Below, one piece after another: positions 1 through 8,138 of a stretch of DNA of 27,499 bases. A program made the position numbers and the translations under genes. A model generated the notes under the pieces. The model made no database searches. It saw nothing but the letters and a program-made list of their open reading frames with translations, and was not told the DNA's origin. Every line of letters starts with the position of its first letter. Within the stretch, counting starts at the first letter, position 1. Source of the DNA: Desulfobulbaceae bacterium (GTDB taxonomy: Bacteria > Desulfobacterota > Desulfobulbia > Desulfobulbales > SURF-16); assembly GCA_023230525.1 (NCBI GenBank), contig JALNXE010000060.1, forward strand, positions 1 to 27,499, written 5' to 3'.

Positions 1-37
1 AAAAAAATTAACCGCCGCTGGCACCGCAAGGGCGGTT
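1..37 (-). terminator. Rho-independent terminator after thiG
   Basis: Read on the minus strand downstream of thiG, AACCGCC (31-37 on the plus strand) can pair with GGCGGTT (10-16), a perfect 7-bp stem with a 14-base loop. It is followed by AA and a run of seven T (1-7 read in reverse). This is the layout of an intrinsic terminator for the thi unit. The 31-37 arm is also the left arm of the palindrome at 30-49, so two hairpins compete for the same bases. Confidence 0.6.
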
Positions 38-53
38 CGCGAACCGCCCCTAC
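30..53. repeat. GC-rich palindrome, copy 1
   Basis: A perfect 20-base palindrome with arms GGGCGGTTCG / CGAACCGCCC lies at 30-49 and is followed by CTAC (50-53). The same core plus CTAC recurs at 1900-1927. The left GTAG of the full-length copy is replaced by CAAG here. This is a REP-like dispersed palindrome by appearance; the family is not identified. Confidence 0.75.
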
Positions 54-81
54 ATCTCCGTGCGTTCGGTGGTGAAAAAAT

Positions 82-849
82 TCAGCGCAGGAAATCCAGG
101 CCGGTTTGCGGGGAGGAAGCGGCGGCCTCCGCGCGTCTGGCGCCAAGTCCCGCCTCAAAGGCCTCGCGGCCCGCCTCCACCGCCATGGCAAAGGCCCGGG
201 CCATGCGCACCGGATCACCGGCCACGGCAATGGCCGTATTGACCAGCACCGCCTCGGCGCCCATCTCCATGGCCTGGGCCGCGTGGGAAGGGGCGCCGAG
301 ACCGGCATCCACCACCACCGGCACCCTGGCCTGTTCAATGATAATGGCAATCTGAAAGGCGGTGAGAATGCCCTGATTGGTGCCGATGGGCGAGCCGAGC
401 GGCATGACCGCCGCCGCGCCCACATCCTGCAGCCGCAGGGCCAGCACCGGATCGGCGTTGATATAGGGCAAAACAATGAAACCTTCCTTGACCAGGATCT
501 CGGTGGCCTTAAGCGTCTCCACCGGATCGGGCAGCAGGGTGCGCGGGTCCGGGGTCACCTCAAGTTTGAGCCACTCCCCGCCGCCGGCGGCCCTGGCCAG
601 CCTGGCCAGGCGAACCGCCTCGTGGGCGTCCCGCGCCCCGGAGGTATTGGGCAGGAAGAGAAATTTCTGCCGGTCCAGCACACTCATGATGTCATCGGCC
701 GGATTGGCCAGGTCCACCCGGCGCAAGGCCACAGTGACCATCTCGCAGCCTGAGGCCTCCAGGGCCTCCTTCATCACCTGCGGCGATGAGAACTTGCCCG
801 TGCCGCCGAACAGCCGGGACCGGAAAGTCCTGCCGGCAATGGTTAACAT
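82..849 (-). CDS. thiG: Thiazole synthase ThiG
   Basis: This 255-aa protein matches ThiG over its full length. ThiG is the TIM-barrel enzyme that condenses 1-deoxy-D-xylulose 5-phosphate, dehydroglycine and ThiS-thiocarboxylate sulfur into the thiazole phosphate of thiamine. The Schiff-base lysine is visible as Lys95 in WLKLEV. The early FGGTGKF motif, PNTSGARDAHEAVRLARLAR (67-86) and the late phosphate-binding stretch around DAGLGAPSHAA and MGAEAVLVNTAIA are all in place. The ATG lies one base after the thiS stop, and its ribosome-binding site (AGGAGG) sits inside the last thiS codons, so translation is probably coupled. It is the last gene of thiF-thiS-thiG and is followed by a terminator. 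Neither ThiH nor ThiO, which supply dehydroglycine, is encoded next to it. Confidence 0.97.
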   Translation of the reverse strand: MLTIAGRTFRSRLFGGTGKFSSPQVMKEALEASGCEMVTVALRRVDLANPADDIMSVLDRQKFLFLPNTSGARDAHEAVRLARLARAAGGGEWLKLEVTPDPRTLLPDPVETLKATEILVKEGFIVLPYINADPVLALRLQDVGAAAVMPLGSPIGTNQGILTAFQIAIIIEQARVPVVVDAGLGAPSHAAQAMEMGAEAVLVNTAIAVAGDPVRMARAFAMAVEAGREAFEAGLGARRAEAAASSPQTGLDFLR

Positions 850-850
850 G

Positions 851-1087
851 TCAACCGCCTCCTACAAAACGGATTAATTCCAGCCGGGCCCCCTCGGGCA
901 GCACGTAAGTCTCGTATTCATCTCTTTTGATGATGACCCCGTTGCATTCCACAAAAACCGTGTCAGGCTTGACGCCCAACTCAGCGAGAAAGGCGACAAG
1001 GGCGGTGCCGGGCCGGATCTCTTTTTTTTCATCGTTACAGATTATCTGCATCATTCCTTCTGTGCTCATCAGCTCACCAGCTCTCAT
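851..1087 (-). CDS. thiS: Sulfur carrier protein ThiS
   Basis: This small ubiquitin-fold sulfur carrier ends in the diagnostic Gly-Gly (RFVGGG). ThiF adenylates that terminus, and it carries the thiocarboxylate used by ThiG. The start is uncertain. The ATG at 1087 overlaps the thiF stop as ATGA and gives 78 aa. The in-frame ATGs at 1054 and 1051 give 67 and 66 aa, nearer the usual ThiS length, and an AGAAGGA lies just before them. The conserved domain begins at MQIICNDE, so the extra N-terminal residues may not be translated. The gene lies between thiF and thiG with overlaps or a one-base gap, clearly one operon. Confidence 0.93.
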   Translation of the reverse strand: MRAGELMSTEGMMQIICNDEKKEIRPGTALVAFLAELGVKPDTVFVECNGVIIKRDEYETYVLPEGARLELIRFVGGG

Positions 1088-1722
1088 TCGCTCTCTTCAT
1101 CCACCCCCAGCAGCAAACGCAGCACCTGGTTGGCCTGGTGATGGGCGGCAATGCCCACCCTGGGCGCCATGAGTCCCTGGCTGGGGCCGACCTCGGCCTG
1201 CGCGTCACCCACCAGATACACCCGGGGGTAAATCCTGCGGGTGACAATGCGGTTATTGTCGCCGAAACCGGCCATGCCCGAGGCCCCCACATAGCCCACC
1301 CCGGCAAGCCCGGTCAACGCGGCCCGCAGGGCGGCGGGCTTCATCACCGGATCGTCAAAGCATTCCGCCAGCACATCGACACCTTGAAACAGGAAAGGGA
1401 TGCGTTCTTCGCTCAGGCGTTCGTTAATTATTTCCAGGCTGACGTAAGGATTTATCCGGAGGAGAGTGTCCCGCAGAGCCACAGTCTTGGGTAAACCGAT
1501 CTGATCGGCGAAATAATACTGCCGATTGAGATTGCTCAGTTCCACCACATCATAATCGGCCAGGAGCAACTTGCCAATACCTATTCTGACCAAGGCCACG
1601 GCAACCGCGGAGCCGAGTCCGCCCAGGCCCATGACCCCTACCACGCCTTCTGCTATGCGGGCCTGGAGTGCCGCCCCGTGGCGCTCGGCCAGCACATCCT
1701 CGATTTCCTTCCTGTCCGGCAC
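1084..1722 (-). CDS. thiF: ThiS adenylyltransferase ThiF, short form
   Basis: This 212-aa E1-like protein has the nucleotide-binding GLGGLGS (about 32-38), the following DYDVVELSNLNRQYY (acidic residue, Arg and Asn typical of ThiF/MoeB), and AECFDDPVMK in the middle. Its length and the lack of CxxC zinc pairs fit the short ThiF subfamily (TIGR02354 type) rather than the E. coli form of about 250 aa. It would adenylate the C-terminal glycine of ThiS. The start is GTG, supported by GGAGG five bases upstream; no better ATG exists. It is the first gene of thiF-thiS-thiG. No TPP riboswitch is recognisable upstream, so control must differ from that of typical thiC-led operons. Confidence 0.93.
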   Translation of the reverse strand: MPDRKEIEDVLAERHGAALQARIAEGVVGVMGLGGLGSAVAVALVRIGIGKLLLADYDVVELSNLNRQYYFADQIGLPKTVALRDTLLRINPYVSLEIINERLSEERIPFLFQGVDVLAECFDDPVMKPAALRAALTGLAGVGYVGASGMAGFGDNNRIVTRRIYPRVYLVGDAQAEVGPSQGLMAPRVGIAAHHQANQVLRLLLGVDEESE

Positions 1723-1757
1723 CCTCTCCTCCAGTTGAAATAAGACACATAATACGT

Positions 1758-1778
1758 CAGGCCGCTGAAAGCGACCTG
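1758..1778 (-). promoter_or_regulatory. Leader hairpin upstream of thiF
   Basis: In the minus-strand transcript, CAGGTCGCT and AGCGGCCTG form a 9-bp stem (one G-U) around a three-base TTC loop, about 35 bases before the thiF GTG. No T-run follows, so it is not a simple terminator. Its function is unknown. Confidence 0.45.
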
Positions 1779-1799
1779 TTTATTGCGTATTTCTGCATT

Positions 1800-1828
1800 T
1801 CTATACCAGGTTTTCGGCAAAATGCCAG
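1800..1828 (-). promoter_or_regulatory. Possible sigma-70 promoter for thiFSG
   Basis: On the minus strand, TATAGA (1800-1805) is preceded by TGG and, after a 17-base spacer, by CTGGCA (1823-1828), four of six matches to TTGACA. It lies about 78 bases upstream of thiF. The assignment rests on motif resemblance only. Confidence 0.35.
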
Positions 1829-1899
1829 TCAGGAAAAGAAAATGAGGAAAATGCGGACTGAAAACAAAGAAGTCCGTGTTCATCCGGGCCGGCAATCGT

Positions 1900-1927
1900 G
1901 TAGGGGCGGTTCGCGAACCGCCCCTAC
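1900..1927. repeat. GC-rich palindrome, copy 2
   Basis: This is a perfect 28-base palindrome centred between 1913 and 1914, each arm GTAGGGGCGGTTCG or its complement. It lies between the hybrid kinase (stop at 2016) and the thiF promoter region. With the copy at 30-53 it brackets the thi genes. It could act as a weak terminator or mRNA-stabilising hairpin for the kinase transcript, but no T-tract follows on either strand. Confidence 0.85.
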
Positions 1928-2015
1928 GGCCGAGTTGCCCGGATTTTCCATGGACAAAACAGGGCTGTCAAGGGAAAAGACGGTAACGCCCCAAAGGAGA
2001 CATCCCACCGCCCGG

Positions 2016-5000
2016 CTATTGCTGCTCCAGGACCTTGCGCACCTTGACGGCTGCATCCTGGGCGGAAAACGGCTTCTGCAGAAAGCTGATGCCCTCATCC
2101 AGGATGCCGTGCCTGGCAATGGCGTTGGCGGTGTAGCCGGACATGAACAGGCATTTCAGGCCGGGGATAATGTCTTTGAGCCTTTTTGCCAGCTCCTTGC
2201 CGTTCATCTGGGGCATCACCACGTCCGTGAGCAGCAGATGAATGGGGCCTGCATACTCCCGGGCCCTGATTAGCGCTTCCTCGGGCGTGCCGGCGGTCAA
2301 TACCCGGTAACCCAACCGTTCAAGAATCCTTCTGCTGAGCTCCAGAATCGCCTTCTCGTCCTCGACGATCAGCACGGTTTCCGTTCCCCGCAGCGGGGTG
2401 TCCGCCGGGATTTCCGCCGTGGCGGCCGCGGCCTGGGTAACGTAGCGGGGAAGATAGATCTTGAAGGTCGTCCCCTGGCCCGGCTCGCTGTAAACGTTGA
2501 TAAAACCGTTATTCTGCTTGACGATGCCATAAACGGTGGCCAGCCCCAGCCCCGTGCCTTTGCCCTCTTCCTTGGTGGTGAAGAACGGCTCAAAGATGTG
2601 GCTGAGCACCTCCCTGCTCATGCCGCAGCCCGTATCACTGACCGCAAGCAGGACATAGTGGCCGGGAACACATTCCTGGCGGCCGGCGCAATAATGCTCA
2701 TCAAGCGCCACATTGGCCGTTTCAATGCTGAGTTTGCCGTTACCGGCAATGGCATCCCGGGCGTTGACCGCCAGATTGGCCAGCAGCTGATCGATCTGGG
2801 AGGGATCGATCTTCACGTTCCACAGCTCACCGCCCGGCAGCCAGTGCAGTTCGATATCCTCGCCGAGCAGCCGCTGCAGCATTTTCAGCATGCCGGCCAG
2901 GGTATCGTTGAGGTTCAGCACCACCGGACTGACCGTCTGCTTGCGGGCAAAGGCGAGCAGCTGGCGGGTGAGATCCTCCGAGCGTTTCGTGGCGCGCCGG
3001 ATCTCCTGCAGATCCTGATAGAGAGGGCTGTCCGGGCCGGTCTGCTCCATGGCCAGTTCCGTATGGCCGCGGATCACCATCAGCATGTTGTTGAAATCAT
3101 GGGCCACCCCGCCGGCCAGGCGGCCGATCAGCTCCATCTTCTGGGCCTGCTGGAGCTGCTCTTCCAGGGATTTCTGGGCCGTGATATCCTCCTTGACGGC
3201 AATGAAGTGGGTAATGACCCCGGCTGCGTCACGGACCGGCGAGATGGAGGCCCGTTCCCAGAAAAGCGTGCCATCCTTGCGCCGGTTATGAAACACCCCC
3301 CGCCACTCACCGCCTGCGGTGATGGTCTGCCAGAGATCGCGGTATACCTCGTCCGGCGTTTCAGCTGATTTAAGGATGCGGGGGTTCTCCCCCAGGACTT
3401 CTTCCCGGCTGTAGCCGGTGACCCTGGTGAATTCCGGGTTGACATACTCGATGTTTCCCGCGAGATCGGTGATGAGAACCACTGCCGGGCTCTGCTCCAC
3501 CGCCGTGGAAAGTTTACGCAGCTGCATCTCGGTCTGCCGGCGTTCGGTGATGTCGATTGCCGCCCCATCCCACACCACCTGGCCATCCTGCCTCCTGCGG
3601 GGCCGGGAGCAGGCCTGCAGCCACCGCCAGTTGCCGTCCGGCCGGCGGATGTGCAGATCCGTGACAAAGTCAGTAAGATCTGCGGCGCTGATCTTTTCCG
3701 CCTGCATGAACTCGGCGAGCTGTTCCGGGTCGATCTGTCCGTGCAGGGTGCCGGCGTCGCGGAGTATCTCCTCCGGGGTTACTCCGTGAATGCGGGCCGC
3801 CCCGGCGCTGACATAGAGGAACCGGGGTTTGCCATCGGCCTCCCGGGTATACTGGTAGACATAGCCGTTGGGCAGGTCATCGCCGATGGCCCGCAGCTGG
3901 GCCGCGCTTTCTTTGATTTTTTCCTGCATCTCCAGCCTGTCCAGGAAATTGGCGATATTTTCCGCCAGCCGTCCGAAAAGGGCAATTTTTTCAACGGTAA
4001 ACATGCCTTTCCGCTTATCGTTAAACTGAATCAGGCCAAAGGTCTCGTTACCGGCGCGCAAGGGGATGAGCGCCACGGATTCGTACCCTTCGCCGTTGCA
4101 GCGGTTGCGGGTGCGGGCCTGCCGGTCGGCCTCGGTGGTGGTGGCCAGCAGCTCGGTGGTGCAATTGGACCAGAAACTGCCGTCCGCCGTAAAAAAGGAT
4201 TTGGCCGGATCAAAGCGGCCCAGGATAATGTTGCCGCACATGCAGTCAAGCCGAGCATGGCCCGCGTCATCCCGCAGCACCTCCCCCCGGGAGTTGCGTG
4301 AGCAGAGACTGCTTTCCAGCCGGACGAATTTTTCGGGGAAACCGGCTGTCTCAAAATAGGGAAAATCTTCCCCGTCGTGCAGGCGGATGCCAACCGCCTC
4401 GCAGCCGGACCACCTTTTCAGGGCGAGGAGCACGGATTTCAGCAGCCCGCGGCTGTCTGCGGCGCTGTTGAGCAGCCCCAGCACCTCGGAGGTGAGTTTC
4501 CTTTCCTCTTCCAGCCGCCTGCGCTGCCAGTCATCCTCGATTCTGTCAAGGGCGTGGGAGATATCAAAGGCCACCTCCTCCAGCAGTTCAAGCTCCCGCT
4601 GCTGAAAAAAATCCTGGCCCGCCACGCAGAGATTCAGCACTCCGGTAAGCTGGCCTTGAAAACGCAGGGGAAAGGAGGCGCAGGATTGAAAACCGAAGCG
4701 GGCGGGTGAGGTCTGGGCAGGGTAAAGGCACCGTCCTTGGCCGCACTCGTTGCACACAACCGGCTTGCCTTCCCGGATGGCCTTGCCGGGGTCGCCGTAG
4801 CCATCCGGCCGCTCATCCACAAAAAATTCCGCCTGGTCCAGCATCTCCGGGTGGATACCGGAGCTGGCCAGCGGGCTTATCCGGGAGGTGGCCGGCTCCA
4901 GCCAGCCGACCCAGGCCAGATCCACGCCGCCATGCTCCACCACCAGGCGGCAGACGGCCTGCAGCAGCTCCTGCCGGGAGCGGAGGCGTACAATCGCCTG

Positions 5001-5429
5001 GTTCACATGACTCAACACGTCGTAGAGACGATTCATGCGCAGGAGTTCTTTCTCCGTGCGATGCCGGTAGAGGGCAATCTGGATGGCCGACTTGAGTTCC
5101 CGGTCGTCAAAGGGTTTCAGGATGTAGGCAAACGGCGCGGTAAGCTGGGCCCGGTCCAGGGTATCATCCTCGGAATAGGCGGTGAGGAAGATTACCGGAA
5201 TATGGAATCTGCGGCGGATCTCCTCGGCCGCGGCAATGCCGTCCATGTCCCCCTGCAACCGGATATCCATCAGCACCAGGTCGGGATGATTTTCCGCCGC
5301 CAGCAGGAGGGCCTGTTCGCCGCTGCTGCCGCGACCGGCCAACACATAACCCATGGCAGTCAGCCGGGACTCAATATCCATGGCGACAATCGCCTCATCC
5401 TCAACAACCAGAATCCGATATGAATGCAA
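2016..5429 (-). CDS. Hybrid histidine kinase, REC-GAF-GAF-PAS-PAS-HisKA-HATPase-REC
   Basis: This 1137-aa protein has no membrane segment. A receiver domain at about 4-120 has acceptor Asp55, Thr83 and Lys105. Two GAF-like domains follow at about 145-295 and 315-495. The second carries a cysteine-rich stretch (LDCMCG, 394-399). PAS domains lie at about 515-630 and 640-755 and end in the usual DITER and DIT. HisKA has His777 in AHDFNNML. The HATPase has Asn889, DTGCGM (932-937), FEPFFTTK (946-953) and GKGTGLGL (956-963). A C-terminal receiver has Asp1069 and Lys1119. The start is TTG with GGAGG six bases upstream; the next Met is already inside the receiver. The stop of the upstream kinase gene is 24 bases away, so the two are probably co-transcribed and may signal together. 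The ligand is unknown, and no DNA-binding output is present. Confidence 0.93.
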   Translation of the reverse strand: MHSYRILVVEDEAIVAMDIESRLTAMGYVLAGRGSSGEQALLLAAENHPDLVLMDIRLQGDMDGIAAAEEIRRRFHIPVIFLTAYSEDDTLDRAQLTAPFAYILKPFDDRELKSAIQIALYRHRTEKELLRMNRLYDVLSHVNQAIVRLRSRQELLQAVCRLVVEHGGVDLAWVGWLEPATSRISPLASSGIHPEMLDQAEFFVDERPDGYGDPGKAIREGKPVVCNECGQGRCLYPAQTSPARFGFQSCASFPLRFQGQLTGVLNLCVAGQDFFQQRELELLEEVAFDISHALDRIEDDWQRRRLEEERKLTSEVLGLLNSAADSRGLLKSVLLALKRWSGCEAVGIRLHDGEDFPYFETAGFPEKFVRLESSLCSRNSRGEVLRDDAGHARLDCMCGNIILGRFDPAKSFFTADGSFWSNCTTELLATTTEADRQARTRNRCNGEGYESVALIPLRAGNETFGLIQFNDKRKGMFTVEKIALFGRLAENIANFLDRLEMQEKIKESAAQLRAIGDDLPNGYVYQYTREADGKPRFLYVSAGAARIHGVTPEEILRDAGTLHGQIDPEQLAEFMQAEKISAADLTDFVTDLHIRRPDGNWRWLQACSRPRRRQDGQVVWDGAAIDITERRQTEMQLRKLSTAVEQSPAVVLITDLAGNIEYVNPEFTRVTGYSREEVLGENPRILKSAETPDEVYRDLWQTITAGGEWRGVFHNRRKDGTLFWERASISPVRDAAGVITHFIAVKEDITAQKSLEEQLQQAQKMELIGRLAGGVAHDFNNMLMVIRGHTELAMEQTGPDSPLYQDLQEIRRATKRSEDLTRQLLAFARKQTVSPVVLNLNDTLAGMLKMLQRLLGEDIELHWLPGGELWNVKIDPSQIDQLLANLAVNARDAIAGNGKLSIETANVALDEHYCAGRQECVPGHYVLLAVSDTGCGMSREVLSHIFEPFFTTKEEGKGTGLGLATVYGIVKQNNGFINVYSEPGQGTTFKIYLPRYVTQAAAATAEIPADTPLRGTETVLIVEDEKAILELSRRILERLGYRVLTAGTPEEALIRAREYAGPIHLLLTDVVMPQMNGKELAKRLKDIIPGLKCLFMSGYTANAIARHGILDEGISFLQKPFSAQDAAVKVRKVLEQQ

Positions 5430-5453
5430 AATTATCCTCCCAGCGGGATTTTC

Positions 5454-8138
5454 TTAGACTCTTTTGGGGAAAAACACCTGAAAAACCGCACCGCCTTCAG
5501 GCGGCCGGCTGACCGTCATCTCCCCTCCCAGCTGGCCTGCCAGGTTGGCAACCAGTTGCAGCCCTAGGGTGGAGGTGACAGCCGGATCAAAATCAGGGGG
5601 CAGCCCCAGGCCATTGTCCCGGACACAGAGCAGAAGCCGTTGCCCCTCATCCCGATGAAACTCCACCATGACCCTGCCGGGCCGCCCATCCGGAAAAGCG
5701 TGTTTCAGGGCATTGGAGACCAGCTCACTGATGATCAGACCGCAGGGCACCGCCTGCTCCAGGGGCAGATCCACCAAGGCAATCGACTCCTCCAGCCGGA
5801 CCCCGGCTGCCGCCTGCCCGAAGGAACGCAGCAGCTGGCTGCACAGCTCCCGCACGTAGGCGGGAAAATTGATCTGCGCCAGGTTGCCGGAACGGTAAAG
5901 GACCTCGTGCAGCAGGCCAATGGACCGGACCCGGTTACGGGTATCAATCAGCACGTCCACCACCTTGCGGTCCGGAACCCGGTTGGCCTGCAGATTCAGC
6001 AGGCTCGCCACAATCTGCAGGTTGTTTTTCACCCGGTGATGCACCTCCTTGAGCAGGGCGTCCTTCTCCTCCAGCGACTCCCGCAGGTCCTCTTCGATCC
6101 GTTTGCGCGCCGTGATATCGGTGTGGGCAATAACCACGCCCTTGCCGCCGATTCCCAGCGGGGTGACCGTCATGCTGAACCAGCGCTGTTTATCCGGCCC
6201 ATGGCAGGGATATTCCAGGCTGAAGCTTGCCAATGTTCCGGCCAGCACCCCTTGAATACCGTCCCGGGCCTCCAGGGCCCCTGCCGAGGATTCCCCGGTG
6301 CTCTCCGCACAGATCTCCAGATAATTGCTGCCGATGCCGGTGCGCCGGGCCGCCCTGCCCGGCTCCGGCCCGTTTTCCAGGGCAAAACGCCGCCATGGCC
6401 CGTTGACCTCCACGATCACCCCCGCCGGGTTCACCACGACCAGATGGGGCGACATGGAATCCAGGATGGCATGCTTGAATTCCTCGCTCTCCCGCAGATT
6501 GTCTTCCATTTTCTTGCGCGCGGTGATGTCGCGGGAGATACCGAAGATGCCGACAACCTTGCCATCCGCGTCATGCAGCGGCCCCCTGGTAACGAGAAAG
6601 GTAAGCTTGCCGTCAATGGTGGTCAGATTCTCCTCGCCGGTCATTACCCTGTTCGCCCGCATCACCTGGCGGCCGGCGGCCATCAGCATCCCGGCCTCAT
6701 CCGGCGGGAAGATGGCCGTGTCATCCCGGCCCAGCACCTGGTCCACGGTTTTGCCGGTCAGCCGGGCCGCCTCCCGGTTGAAGAGAAGATAACGGCCTTG
6801 GCCGTCTTTGGCGAAGATCGCGTCCTTGGAGCCCTCGGCAATGGAGTCCAGCAGCGCCAGGGCCTGCAGTTTAGCCGCCTGGATCTCGCCCAGGCGCAGA
6901 GAGGCGGCCAGCTCCTGCCGCTGGCGGAAGATGAGGATGCCGGCCACTGCCATGAACAGGGCCAGCATACCGGTCAGGGCGATCCAGGAAACGCTGTGAT
7001 AGGATTTTGCGTAGAATTCTTCTTTATCCACCTTGGCAACCAGAAACCAGTCCGTCTCCGCAATGGCCTGCGCCACGCCCATTACCGGCACGCCCCGATA
7101 ATCAACGCCTTCTATCATGCGGCCCAGCCCGCTCTCCCCACGCAGCACCTGGGCCGCCAGCAGATTTTTTTCCGACAGCGGCAGCTGCCCCTGGGCAGCC
7201 ATGCCCACCATGGCCTGCCTTTTGAGACAGAACACCTGGGAGCCATCCCGCCTAAACAACAGGGTTTCGCCGCTCACGCTGGGTGTCGGCCAGGACTGCA
7301 GGGTGGGGAACAGATAGTCTGCCGGGTCGATATGCAGGACGACCAGCGGGTGAGGTTTACCAGCCAAACCGGACAGAGGCGCGATAAAGTCAAGGTGCAG
7401 GAGGCCGCCCGGGTCCCGGTATGGCCCGAGGCGGACAATCCCGCCGTCGGCCGCGGCCTGTCGGATGGCCGGCATGATGGCCGGATCAAGGGAGGGCTCC
7501 GCTCCCTCCGAATGCCACAGCAGTTTGCCCTGCTCGTCCAGCAGCAGGACGGCCTGAAAGGCTTTGATTGTCCGGAAGCGCAGGAGCCGGGTCTGCAGCT
7601 GGGCAAAACTTGCGGCGTCTCCGGTCTCCCGCCAGTGACGATAAAGCTCAAACCAGGGCAGGCTTGACTGCACAAACCGGGCGTCGGCATTACGCTCACC
7701 CAGCCAGTCCGTTATCTGCTGGGCCTTGAGGCCGACAACCGTATGCAGGGCCGCCTCCTCCTGGTCTTTTTGCTGAACAATGGTATGGATGATGGCGCCC
7801 CCTGTCATCAGGGCAATGGCCGCGATGAGCAGAGCCATGGGCAGCAGCAGGGGGCGCAGGCCGGCAGGCGGCGTCTCACCGGGCTCGGCGCGGCCGATCT
7901 GCCGCCGCAGCAGTCCATAGAGCAATAGGGATGTTACCCCGACAAAAAGGCAGCCCTTGAGGGTACTGATCAGAATAATCCAGGCAGGGTCGTGAAACAG
8001 CCGCTTCACCGCAATATCGGTGAAAATGATCCACAGGGCGGAAAAAACGGCATAAACCAGGACAACCGGGAGAATTCCGGCCGGCACATGGGTTGCGCCG
8101 CCGGACGGAAGCGGTTTCCGGGTGAATCTGTCGGCCAA
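5454..8138 (-). CDS. Membrane sensor kinase, Cache-PAS-PAS-HisKA_2
   Basis: This 894-aa inner-membrane kinase has hydrophobic segments at about 22-43, 52-74 and 94-118, then a long extracytoplasmic region (about 120-378) that looks like a double Cache sensor, then a fourth segment at 384-404. Two PAS domains follow (about 428-540, ending DITARKK, and 553-680, ending DITARKR). The HisKA_2 box EVHHRVKNNLQIVASL has phospho-acceptor His700/701. The ATPase part has Asn809 in ELVSNALKHAF and DNGLGLP (841-847). There is no receiver of its own, so phosphate must pass to another protein; the hybrid kinase just downstream starts with a receiver. The start is TTG with GGAGG six bases upstream. No signal or ligand can be assigned. 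Confidence 0.92.
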   Translation of the reverse strand: MADRFTRKPLPSGGATHVPAGILPVVLVYAVFSALWIIFTDIAVKRLFHDPAWIILISTLKGCLFVGVTSLLLYGLLRRQIGRAEPGETPPAGLRPLLLPMALLIAAIALMTGGAIIHTIVQQKDQEEAALHTVVGLKAQQITDWLGERNADARFVQSSLPWFELYRHWRETGDAASFAQLQTRLLRFRTIKAFQAVLLLDEQGKLLWHSEGAEPSLDPAIMPAIRQAAADGGIVRLGPYRDPGGLLHLDFIAPLSGLAGKPHPLVVLHIDPADYLFPTLQSWPTPSVSGETLLFRRDGSQVFCLKRQAMVGMAAQGQLPLSEKNLLAAQVLRGESGLGRMIEGVDYRGVPVMGVAQAIAETDWFLVAKVDKEEFYAKSYHSVSWIALTGMLALFMAVAGILIFRQRQELAASLRLGEIQAAKLQALALLDSIAEGSKDAIFAKDGQGRYLLFNREAARLTGKTVDQVLGRDDTAIFPPDEAGMLMAAGRQVMRANRVMTGEENLTTIDGKLTFLVTRGPLHDADGKVVGIFGISRDITARKKMEDNLRESEEFKHAILDSMSPHLVVVNPAGVIVEVNGPWRRFALENGPEPGRAARRTGIGSNYLEICAESTGESSAGALEARDGIQGVLAGTLASFSLEYPCHGPDKQRWFSMTVTPLGIGGKGVVIAHTDITARKRIEEDLRESLEEKDALLKEVHHRVKNNLQIVASLLNLQANRVPDRKVVDVLIDTRNRVRSIGLLHEVLYRSGNLAQINFPAYVRELCSQLLRSFGQAAAGVRLEESIALVDLPLEQAVPCGLIISELVSNALKHAFPDGRPGRVMVEFHRDEGQRLLLCVRDNGLGLPPDFDPAVTSTLGLQLVANLAGQLGGEMTVSRPPEGGAVFQVFFPKRV

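Noticed and set aside
1723..2015. TPP riboswitch upstream of thiF
   Set aside because: Neither the conserved CUGAGA element nor the ACCUGAUC...GUAGGGA element of the TPP aptamer is present on the minus strand.
5640..7667. A 675-codon open frame on the plus strand opposite the Cache-PAS kinase
   Set aside because: It is antisense to a well-supported kinase in GC-rich DNA. Its translation is low in domain-like pattern and rich in His, Gly, Gln and Pro, as expected for a shadow frame.
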